NCBI RefSeq assembly: GCF_900091465.1
Contig: NZ_FMHV01000002.1
Coordinates: 2,542,001-2,606,000, forward strand
Source of the DNA: Micromonospora rhizosphaerae
GTDB taxonomy: Bacteria > Actinomycetota > Actinomycetes > Mycobacteriales > Micromonosporaceae
DNA length: 64,000 nt
Direction of reading: 5' to 3'
A program made the translations under genes and the position numbers. The notes beneath the pieces were generated by a model. It was not told where the DNA came from, searched no databases, and saw only the letters and a list, made by a program, of their open reading frames with translations. This document shows positions 42,016-49,444 of this stretch, one piece after another (within the stretch, counting starts at the first letter, position 1; the number at the start of each line of letters is the position of its first letter).

Positions 42016-43593
42016 TCAGCGGGCCGGGCAGCGCAGCCCCTCTCTGGGAACGGTCAGCGAGATCAGGTAAGCGTCGACGGCGGCGCTGATGCAGGCGGTC
42101 TGCGGGTAGGCGGTGTGCCCCTCGCCCTCCCAGGTCAACACCCGCCCGACGCCGAGCATCGAGGCCAGCGCCGCGGTCTGCTCGTACGGCGTGGCCGGGT
42201 CGCCCGTGGTGCCCACCACCACGACCGGCGGCGCACCCACCGCCTTGCCCGTCGGGTACGGGTCCCGCTGACCGGGCCACTCCACGCAGCCCAGCATGCC
42301 GACCGCCAAGGCCGGGCCGAACAGCGGGTACTTCTCCCGCCACTGGGACTGGAGCTGACGGATCCGCTCCCTGGTCGGCTTCTCGGTCTCGTCCGCGCAG
42401 TTGACCGCGAGGTTGGCGTCGAAGAGGTTGGAGTATGTCCCGTCGTCCTCGCGGCCCGCGTACGCGTCGGCGAGCTTGAACACGTCCGTCGGGTCGCCGC
42501 CCTGCAACCGGTCGATCGCCCGGGCCAGCTCCTGCCACCCCGACTCCGTATAGAGCGAGGAGATGACCGCGTAGAAGACCCAGCCCGAGGTGGCCTCCCG
42601 CCCGCCCGTGCCGCGTACCGGGGAGACCCTCGCCTTGTCGATGGCCGAGGTGACCGCGCCCCGGGCGTCGGGCGCGATGGGGCAGCGGCCCGCGTTGGCC
42701 GCGCACCACCGGTTGAAGTTGTCGAATGCCCGCTCGAAGCCCTTGGCCTGGCTCTCCGAGCCGGCGATCAGCTTCTGCTGCGGGTCGACCGCGCCGTCGA
42801 GCACCAGGGCCCGCACCCGCTGGGGGTAGAGCTGAGCGTAGGTCGCGCCGAGCAGGGTGCCGTAGGAGTAGCCCAGGTAGGTGAGTTTCTCGTCGCCGAC
42901 CGCCGCCCGGACCGCGTCCATGTCCCGGGCCGCCTGTTCGGTGGCGTAGAGCGGCAACTGGTTGCCGTACCGGTGGCCGCAGCTCTGCCCGATCCGCCGG
43001 TTGAGCGCGACGAACTCGTCGAAGGATGCCTGGCTCTCCGGGTCGGGGTCGTAGCCGAAGCTGGCGTCCAGGTCGGCGTCGGAGATGCACTTGACCGGGC
43101 TGGATCGGGACACCCCGCGCGGGTCGAAGCCGACGATGTCGAAGCGGTCGGTCACCTTGGCCGGCAACCCGCCGAACGCCGGCCCGAAGGAGAGGTAGAC
43201 GGCGGTGTCCACACCGGAGGCGCCCGGCCCGCCGGGGTTGATCACCAGCGAGCCGATCCGGTCGTGCTGCTTGTTCGAGCGGGCCCGGATCAGCGCGATC
43301 TCGAACCTCTCCCCGGCGCCCGGCCCGGCGGTGGCGCCGGTCGCGGTGCCCCTGTTGCGCGGTACGGCGATCCGGGCGCACTCGTAGCGCATGCCCGGCG
43401 CGCCCCGGCCGACCAGCTCGTTGGGGACCTCCGGACAGTCATGCCAGCTCGGCGTGGTGCCCGGGGCGGCTGCCTCGCCCTCCGTCCGCGGCGCGAACGC
43501 CGGCAGCGTGCAGCCGGCGGTGACCACCACCGCCGCGGCGAACCCGGCCAGGGTGAGCCGGGCCCGGCGGATCCGGTCGGAGAAGCGGGTCAC
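42016..43593 (-). CDS. Secreted alpha/beta-hydrolase lipoprotein (TAP-like tripeptidyl aminopeptidase)
   Basis: 525 residues. A lipoprotein signal peptide ends at VVVTAGC with C28 as the lipid site. The hydrolase domain has NPGGPGASG (oxyanion region), the nucleophile S243 in GYSYGT, an aspartate in TTGDPATPYE and a histidine in EGEGHTAY within a C-terminal TAP-like domain (about 430-520). The family (SlpD/SlpE-like, Streptomyces tripeptidyl aminopeptidase) removes N-terminal tripeptides from exported proteins. Starts at a GTG; 34 bases from the DNA ligase stop upstream, so possibly co-transcribed with it. Confidence 0.92.
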   Translation of the reverse strand: MTRFSDRIRRARLTLAGFAAAVVVTAGCTLPAFAPRTEGEAAAPGTTPSWHDCPEVPNELVGRGAPGMRYECARIAVPRNRGTATGATAGPGAGERFEIALIRARSNKQHDRIGSLVINPGGPGASGVDTAVYLSFGPAFGGLPAKVTDRFDIVGFDPRGVSRSSPVKCISDADLDASFGYDPDPESQASFDEFVALNRRIGQSCGHRYGNQLPLYATEQAARDMDAVRAAVGDEKLTYLGYSYGTLLGATYAQLYPQRVRALVLDGAVDPQQKLIAGSESQAKGFERAFDNFNRWCAANAGRCPIAPDARGAVTSAIDKARVSPVRGTGGREATSGWVFYAVISSLYTESGWQELARAIDRLQGGDPTDVFKLADAYAGREDDGTYSNLFDANLAVNCADETEKPTRERIRQLQSQWREKYPLFGPALAVGMLGCVEWPGQRDPYPTGKAVGAPPVVVVGTTGDPATPYEQTAALASMLGVGRVLTWEGEGHTAYPQTACISAAVDAYLISLTVPREGLRCPAR

Positions 43594-43627
43594 GTGCGAG
43601 CCTTCCGTGATCGGGTCGACGGCCAGG

Positions 43628-44740
43628 CTACGCCGGGCCCGGTGCGCTGCCGGCGGCCGCCGCCGGATCCCCGCGCAGCACCTGGTCCACGTCGAAGCGG
43701 ATCGGGCGGTCGAGCTGGTCGTAGCGGCAGGAGCGGGGATCGCGGTCCGGACGCCAGCGGACGAACTGGGCGGTGTGCCGGAGCCGGTCGCCCTCCATCG
43801 CGTCGTAGCCGACCTCGGCCACCAGCTCCGGGCGCAGCGGCTCCCACTCGAGGTTCTTCGTGCCGGTCCACCGGCTCACCCCGCCGGGGATGCGCTGGCC
43901 GCGCTCGTGGTCGCCGTGCACCCACGGGTGGTCGCCGCCGACGTCGCGGTACGGCGCCAGCTCCGCCAGCAGCTCCTTGCGGCGGGCCGCGGTGAACGAC
44001 GAGCTGACGCCGATGTGGTGCAGCACCCCGGCGTCGTCGTAGAGGCCGAGCAGCAGCGAGCCGACCACCGGGCCGGACTTGTGCCAGCGGAAGCCGGCCA
44101 CCACCACGTCGGCGGTGCGGGCGTGCTTGACCTTGAACATCAGCCGCTTGCCCGGCTCGTACGGCAGGTCGGCCGGCTTGACGATCAGGCCGTCCAGCCC
44201 GGCGCCTTCGAAGACCTCGAACCAGCGGCGGGCGGTCTGCGGATCCGTGGTGATCTGGGTGACGTGCACCGGCGGGCGGACCTTGGCCAGCGCCTCCTCC
44301 AGGCGGGCCCGGCGCTGCGGGTAGGGCTGGTCCAGCAGCGCCTCGTCGTCGATGGCGAGCAGGTCGAAGGCGACGAAGTCGGCCGGGGTGGTCTCGGCGA
44401 GCAGCTTGATCCGGGAGGCGGCCGGGTGGATCCGCTGGGCGAGCAGCTCGAAGTCGAGCCGGGGCTGGCCGCCCGGGCCGTCGCGGCGGATCACGATCAG
44501 CTCGCCGTCGACCGCGCACCGGGACGGCAACTGGCTGCGCGCCTGCTCGACCACCTCGGGGAAGTAGCGGGTCATCATCTTGCCGCCCCGGCTGGCCAGC
44601 TCGACCTCGTCACCGTCGCGGAAGATGATGCAGCGGAAGCCGTCCCACTTCGGCTCGTACGTCATGCCGGCGGCGGTGGGGAGCTGGGGCACGCTCTTGG
44701 CCAGCATCGGCTCGACCGGCGGGTTGATCGGCAGGTCCAC
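43628..44740 (-). CDS. ATP-dependent DNA ligase
   Basis: 370 residues, GTG start. Motif I is EPKWDGFR with the adenylated K31, followed by RGG (motif Ia region), a VDGEL motif III, FDLLAID, motif IV DGLIVKP and motif V FKVKH. An OB-fold domain follows (about 215-330), including GGVSRWTGTKNLEWEPLRPELVAEV in outline. It matches LigC/LigD ligase modules. The separate LigD-type polymerase at 30061-31089 could be its partner in end joining. No polymerase or phosphoesterase domain is fused. Confidence 0.93.
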   Translation of the reverse strand: MDLPINPPVEPMLAKSVPQLPTAAGMTYEPKWDGFRCIIFRDGDEVELASRGGKMMTRYFPEVVEQARSQLPSRCAVDGELIVIRRDGPGGQPRLDFELLAQRIHPAASRIKLLAETTPADFVAFDLLAIDDEALLDQPYPQRRARLEEALAKVRPPVHVTQITTDPQTARRWFEVFEGAGLDGLIVKPADLPYEPGKRLMFKVKHARTADVVVAGFRWHKSGPVVGSLLLGLYDDAGVLHHIGVSSSFTAARRKELLAELAPYRDVGGDHPWVHGDHERGQRIPGGVSRWTGTKNLEWEPLRPELVAEVGYDAMEGDRLRHTAQFVRWRPDRDPRSCRYDQLDRPIRFDVDQVLRGDPAAAAGSAPGPA

Positions 44741-44875
44741 GGCGACCAGTCAATCAGACGGCACCGACAGTCGTGAGGCGGATCACCGGCGGTGCCGGGC
44801 GGCGTGTCCCGCCTCGGCCCCGTTCGTCCCCCTCGGGCGGATGATGAAACCGCAGGTCAGAGCTACTTTCGCCGG

Positions 44876-45088
44876 GTGCGGGAGTGGGTCTGTGGCTGCT
44901 GCGGGCGCTGGCGGGTCAGCGTGGAGCTGATCCGCGGTCGGTACCGCTACCGTCTGGTGCACCGCTACCGGCCGGAGTTCGGCGGCGGCAACAACGTCAT
45001 CGGGGAGGTCTCCTCGGTGGCCGAGCTGGAGGAACTGCTGCGCAGCCGCAGCCCGCTCGGCCTGGCCGACCTGCACGAGGCCGCCTGA
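44876..45088 (+). CDS. Small conserved-looking hypothetical protein
   Basis: About 70 residues from a GTG at 44876; an earlier GTG at 44792 would give 98. A TACTTT -10-like box ends six bases before the 44876 start, which suits a leaderless mRNA. The N-terminus has a Cys cluster (CGCCGRW) and the rest is basic then acidic (RYRYRLVHRYRPEFGGGNN, AELEELLRSR). No family recognised. Codon third-position bias fits a real gene. Confidence 0.6.
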   Translation: MREWVCGCCGRWRVSVELIRGRYRYRLVHRYRPEFGGGNNVIGEVSSVAELEELLRSRSPLGLADLHEAA

Positions 45089-45164
45089 AACCCGGCCCGG
45101 CCGGGGATCACCCGCCGCCGATCCCCGGCGTAGCCTGAACCCGTCGCCAGGCTGAGGGGGCTTC

Positions 45165-45587
45165 ATGCGGTTCGAAAAGACGACGGAGATCGCCGCCGAT
45201 CCGGACCTGGTCTGGGCGGTGCAGAGCGACATCGACCGCTGGCCGGAGTGGACGCCCTCGGTGCGCCGGGCGCAGCGGCTTGAGCCGGGCCCGCTCGCCG
45301 TGGGGTCGACCGCCCGGTTGGAGCAGCCCCGGCTGCGCCCGACCGTCTGGCGGGTCACCGAGCTGGAGGCCGGGCGGGGCTTCGTCTGGGTGTCCCGCAG
45401 CCCAGGGGTCCGCAGCACGGGTGAGCACTGGATCGTGCCGCTGCCCGACGGCGGCGTCCGGGTGGAGCTGGCCCTCGATCTCTCGGGTCCGCTGGGGCCC
45501 CTGCTGGGCTGGCTCTACGGCGATCTGGTCCGGCGCTACATCGGCATGGAGGCCGACGGGCTCAAACGTCGGTGTGAACGGGGCTGA
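45165..45587 (+). CDS. SRPBCC (polyketide cyclase/START-like) protein
   Basis: 140 residues with a GAGGGGG box. The fold is indicated by FEKTTEIAADPDLVWAVQSDIDRWPEW at the N-terminus in outline, VGSTARLEQPRLRPTVWRVTE in the middle and a long C-terminal helix LLGWLYGDLVRRYIGMEADGLK. These small helix-grip proteins bind hydrophobic ligands. The stop is one base before the start of the DUF1990 gene, so the two are co-transcribed. Confidence 0.9.
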   Translation: MRFEKTTEIAADPDLVWAVQSDIDRWPEWTPSVRRAQRLEPGPLAVGSTARLEQPRLRPTVWRVTELEAGRGFVWVSRSPGVRSTGEHWIVPLPDGGVRVELALDLSGPLGPLLGWLYGDLVRRYIGMEADGLKRRCERG

Positions 45588-45588
45588 C

Positions 45589-46092
45589 GTGCCCGAGCTG
45601 ACGTACCCCGAGGCCGGGGCGACCCGCGCCGGCCGACTGCCGGCGGGCTACCACCACCTGCGGCATCGGGTGCGGCTCCCGGACGGCTGTCTCCCCGCGG
45701 CCGGGGACGCGGTGCTGAGCTGGCGGATGCACCGCGCCGCAGGCGTGCGGATGCGGACGGACGCGCCCCGCGCCGAGGCGGGTGTGCGGGTCACGCCGGG
45801 CCTCGGCGTCGGCCCGCTGCGGCTCTGGGCTCCCACCGAGGTGGTCTGGGCGGAGGACGGGCCGGACCGGGCCGGGTTCGGCTACGGCACCCTGCCCGGG
45901 CACCCGGAGCGGGGCGAGGAGGCCTTCCTGGTCACCCGGGACGACTCCGGCGCGGTCTGGTTCGAGGTGCTGGCCTTCAGCCGGCCGGATCGCTGGTTCG
46001 TCCGCGCCGCCGGGCCGCTCGTCCGGGCCTTCCAGCACGGGTACGCGTGGTGGCTCGGCCGCACCCTGCGCCGCCTCTGCGCCCCCGGCTGA
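45589..46092 (+). CDS. DUF1990 family protein
   Basis: 167 residues, GTG start right after the SRPBCC gene. The pattern LTYPEAGATR, LPAGYHHLRHRVRL, LSWRMHRAAGVRM and GFGYGTLPGHPERGEEAF is diagnostic for DUF1990. It ends with ARTFQHGYAW-like residues (FQHGYAWWLGRTLRRL). Structure is expected to be START-like. Function unknown; pairing with another lipid-binding-type protein hints at lipid-related binding. Confidence 0.92.
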   Translation: MPELTYPEAGATRAGRLPAGYHHLRHRVRLPDGCLPAAGDAVLSWRMHRAAGVRMRTDAPRAEAGVRVTPGLGVGPLRLWAPTEVVWAEDGPDRAGFGYGTLPGHPERGEEAFLVTRDDSGAVWFEVLAFSRPDRWFVRAAGPLVRAFQHGYAWWLGRTLRRLCAPG

Positions 46093-46111
46093 CCGGCCGG
46101 ACGGCGGACGG

Positions 46112-47032
46112 TCAGAAGCGGGCGAAGGAACGGATGGGGGCGCGTGGGCCGTACCTCGGCGCCTGGATGCCGGCCGCCTCCAGCAGGACGCAGACCCGGC
46201 CACGGTGGCCCCGGAACGGCTCCAGCAGCGCCAGCATCCGGGCGTCGTCGCCGCGCGGCTCACCGGCCAGCGCCCAAGCCACCGTGTTCGGGATGTGGTA
46301 GTCGCCGACGCTGACCGCGTCCGGGTCGCCGTACGCGATCCGCACCACCTCGGCGGCGGTCCACGGGCCGATGCCGGCGATGGCGGTCAGCCGGCGGGTG
46401 GCCTCGGCGGCGTCCACGCAGCGTTCCAGCCGGTCCGCGGCGGCGGCCGCGCGGCGCAGCGTCTCGGCCCGCCGCTGCTCCACGCCGAACGGGTGGAAGA
46501 CCCAGTACGGCGTGACGGCCACCGCGGCCGGCTCGGGCGGCAGCAGCAGCGGCGGCAACGGCCCCGGCGCCGGCTCCCGGAAGTGTCTGACCGTCGCCGC
46601 GTACGCCCGGTAGGCCTCCTTGCCGGTGACCTTCTGCTCGAAGACCGCCCGGAGCAGCCGAGGGAAGATCTGCCCGGTGGCCGGCATCCGCAGCCCGCGG
46701 TGCTGGGCGGCCAGCCGGGCCACCACCGGGTGCGCGGTGGCGAGGTCGGCGAACCCGGTCAGGTCGTCGCGCAGGCCGGCCACCGCGTCCGCCCGCTCCA
46801 CCACCCAGTCGGCCCCGGGGCCGTAGCCCTCGGCGACCAGCTCACCACCCGCCGGGCGGAGGGCGAGGGTGGCCGGCCCGGCCGGGGTGCGGGTGGCCCA
46901 CCAGAACGTGCCCGCGGCGAGCCGGGCGCACGGGTCGTACGGGCTGAAGGTGAGTGCCCGGACCGAGGCGGCCAGTCGGTAGTCGGCCGGCGGGTGCAGG
47001 GTCCGGCTGGCGGCGGGTCCGGATGGGGTCAC
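46112..47032 (-). CDS. AlkA-like DNA-3-methyladenine glycosylase (HhH-GPD)
   Basis: 306 residues from the GTG at 47032. An AlkA-like N-terminal domain (about 18-100) precedes the helical HhH-GPD domain. The helix-hairpin-helix is LTAIAGIGPWTAAEVV (215-230) and the catalytic aspartate is D244 in SVGDYHIPN. It excises alkylated bases. The frame continues upstream to 47203 without a ribosome site, and that extension lacks family similarity. It is convergent with the DUF1990 gene. Confidence 0.9.
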   Translation of the reverse strand: MTPSGPAASRTLHPPADYRLAASVRALTFSPYDPCARLAAGTFWWATRTPAGPATLALRPAGGELVAEGYGPGADWVVERADAVAGLRDDLTGFADLATAHPVVARLAAQHRGLRMPATGQIFPRLLRAVFEQKVTGKEAYRAYAATVRHFREPAPGPLPPLLLPPEPAAVAVTPYWVFHPFGVEQRRAETLRRAAAAADRLERCVDAAEATRRLTAIAGIGPWTAAEVVRIAYGDPDAVSVGDYHIPNTVAWALAGEPRGDDARMLALLEPFRGHRGRVCVLLEAAGIQAPRYGPRAPIRSFARF

Positions 47033-47512
47033 CCCGACACTCTGCCACTCGGCCTGGGCCTGGCAGCGGGCCTGGGGGCCGGGGGCGCCTCGGCCGGCTG
47101 GGGAACTGCGACGCGCGGATGGGTGGCGGTCAGCCGAATCGGCAGTCGCCGCTCCTCCGGAAGGACCTACTTGTCGGACGTGAAACATGTGTGCTGCGCG
47201 CAAAGCCCCTTAACGGCCAATAGGTCGTTCGCTACGAGGTGAACGGCTGATGTACCTGCTTCGAATCCGCTGTTAATGTCTCGCGTGCCGCTCCCCGTGT
47301 TGGCGGTCCTCTCCTACCGGCGCGCAGCGCCGCGGCCCGGTGGAAGGGATCTCCGGGGGCGGCCAACGGGGAAGCAAGTCAGAAGGGCGATCAGCGATGC
47401 GTGCTCGTTCAGCGTGTCACGACGTACCGGACCCGGCTCTGCCGGCATCGCCCCGCCGGCCCTGACCGATGGCGGGGACAGCCGCGGTCGTCAGCTCTGA
47501 CGGGCCGCTACC
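47033..47512. other. 480-base upstream region of the Stealth cluster
   Basis: A gene-poor region with a distinctly lower GC patch at about 47165-47285, including CTTCGAATCCGCTGTTAATG, the most promoter-like stretch before the five-gene cluster. A 22-codon reading frame (47397-47465) with an AAGGG box is discussed separately. No RNA gene was recognised. Confidence 0.45.
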
Positions 47513-49444
47513 ATGATCGCGCTCAAGCTCTACCGCACCCTGCCGCAGGGGATGCGGCGCCGACTGATCGCGGTGCTGCCCCAGCACCGCCGGCTCAGCC
47601 TGGTGCGCACCCTCACCCGGCCGAGCGGCGGCGACACCGTGCGTGTGATCGGTTCGCGGGTGACCGTCAGCGACGGCGGCGCGCGGACCGAGGCCGAGGT
47701 GGTCGCCGCCGCAACGCCGCTGCAGATGTGGCACCGCAACCTCACCGCAGTGACCACCGCCCTGGCGGCGGCCGGGATCGACCACCACTGCCTGCGCAAC
47801 GACGACTACCTGCGCAGCTCGGTGGCGGTGCTCGAGGACCGGCGGGCCGAGGTGCTCCGGCTGGTCCGCTCCGCCCCGGCGCTGTCCGGCGCGCATGTCC
47901 GCGTGGTCGAGGTACGGCCCGGGCGGAACCAGCCCGACCTGACGCCCACCGAGGTGATCCAGGTGTGGTTCCCGGTGACCGACGTCCGGGCGGGCGTGGT
48001 CCTGGGCGTCCAGTTCGCCTGCGAGATCGAGTTCTGGACGCGGGTGGGCGACGTCGTTCGCGCGCCCCGGCACAACGCGGTGGTCGACGAGGCGCCGGCC
48101 TGGGCGGAGCCGGTCCGGGTGGCGGCCGCGCTGATCAGCCACTTCGTCCCGGAGGCGGACGACCGCACCTACCGCACCCGCCGAGACCTCACCGTGCGCG
48201 CCCCCGACCGGGTGGGCTTCCCGATCGACGCCGTCTTCACCTGGGTGGACGGCTCGGATCCGGAGTGGCTGCGCCGGAAGGAGGCCGCGCTCGGCACCCC
48301 CGGCGGCCTGCTGCACGCCGTCGCGGCGAACACCTCCCGCTACCACAACCGCGACGAACTGCGGTACGCGATGCGCTCGCTGCACAGCTTCGCGCCCTGG
48401 CTGCGCCGGATCTTCCTGGTCACCGACAGTCAGCTGCCCAGTTGGCTCGACCCCAATCACCCGATGGTCACCGTCGTGACCCACGCCGAACTCTTCGCCG
48501 ACCTCGGCGGGCGGTCGTCGTTCAACTCGCACGCGATCGAGTCCCGGCTGCACCGGATCGAGGGCCTCGCGGAGCACTTCCTCTACTTCAATGACGACGT
48601 CTTCCTGGGCCGACCGCTGCTGCCCACCCACTTCTTCCACGCCAATGGGATCGCGAAGTTCTTCCTCTCCCCGGCCCAGTTCGGCCTCGGGGAGGCGAAG
48701 CCGAGCGACCCGCCGGTGAACGCTGCCGGGAAGAACAACCGCTGGCACATCCAGCGGCAGTTCGGCGTCACCATCACGCAGAAGATGAAGCACACCCCGT
48801 TCGCGCTGCGGCGCAGCATCATGTACCAGATCGAGCAGGTGCTGCAGTCGGACGTGATGGCGACGGCGCGGCACCAGTTCCGGCACCACGGCGACCTCTC
48901 CATCCCGTCGTCGCTGTACCAGTACTGGGCCTACCTGACCGGTCAGGCTGTGCCGGGCGACATCGAGTACGAGTACGCCGACCTCGGCCACCCCTCGACG
49001 CCCGCCCGCCTCGCCGAACTCCTGGCCCGCCGGCACCGCGACGTCTTCTGCCTCAACGACACCGACTCCGACCCGGAGGTCTTCACGGAGCAGGAGAGCA
49101 TGCTGGCCGACTTCCTGCCCCGATACCTGCCCTTCCCCGCACCGTTCGAGCTGCCCGACCACGTGGTCGCCGAGCGCCGGAAGCTGGGGGCGACCGCCCT
49201 GTGGCGGCAGGCCCGAAGCGGCGACCGGCACGGCAGGCAGGTGGACGCGGCGACGACTCCCTCGCTCCGGGTCGGCAGGCAGGTGGACGCGGCGACCGCG
49301 GCTAGAGTGCGGGTCAGCCCCCGGCTGGACGCGCCCACCTTGCCCTCGGTCCGCATCGCTGCCGCCCGCGCCGTCGACCACGACAAGGCCGCGCCACCCG
49401 GAGCCGGACCTTCCACCGCGTTAGGAGAGGCGCGAGATGCCTGA
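47513..49444 (+). CDS. Stealth-family sugar-phosphate transferase, copy 1
   Basis: 643 residues. An N-terminal domain shared with the other two copies (about 60-215; VTTALAAAGIDHHCLR, CEIEFWTR) precedes the four Stealth regions: CR1 at about 238 (IDAVFTWVDGSDPEW), CR2 (NRDELRYAMRSLHSFAPW, then IFLVTDSQ), CR3 ([12 protein letters not shown]) and CR4 (DVFCLNDTDSD). Stealth enzymes move hexose-1-phosphate onto a growing polymer. The C-terminal tail of about 95 residues contains two GRQVDAAT repeats and looks disordered. The start ATG lacks a good ribosome site. The next gene overlaps its end by eight bases. Confidence 0.93.
   Translation: MIALKLYRTLPQGMRRRLIAVLPQHRRLSLVRTLTRPSGGDTVRVIGSRVTVSDGGARTEAEVVAAATPLQMWHRNLTAVTTALAAAGIDHHCLRNDDYLRSSVAVLEDRRAEVLRLVRSAPALSGAHVRVVEVRPGRNQPDLTPTEVIQVWFPVTDVRAGVVLGVQFACEIEFWTRVGDVVRAPRHNAVVDEAPAWAEPVRVAAALISHFVPEADDRTYRTRRDLTVRAPDRVGFPIDAVFTWVDGSDPEWLRRKEAALGTPGGLLHAVAANTSRYHNRDELRYAMRSLHSFAPWLRRIFLVTDSQLPSWLDPNHPMVTVVTHAELFADLGGRSSFNSHAIESRLHRIEGLAEHFLYFNDDVFLGRPLLPTHFFHANGIAKFFLSPAQFGLGEAKPSDPPVNAAGKNNRWHIQRQFGVTITQKMKHTPFALRRSIMYQIEQVLQSDVMATARHQFRHHGDLSIPSSLYQYWAYLTGQAVPGDIEYEYADLGHPSTPARLAELLARRHRDVFCLNDTDSDPEVFTEQESMLADFLPRYLPFPAPFELPDHVVAERRKLGATALWRQARSGDRHGRQVDAATTPSLRVGRQVDAATAARVRVSPRLDAPTLPSVRIAAARAVDHDKAAPPGAGPSTALGEARDA

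Noticed and set aside
41935..42110. Short plus-strand frame (about 57 codons) after the IS element
   Set aside because: It overlaps the 3' end of the TAP-like hydrolase gene on the other strand and has no ribosome site or homologous motif.
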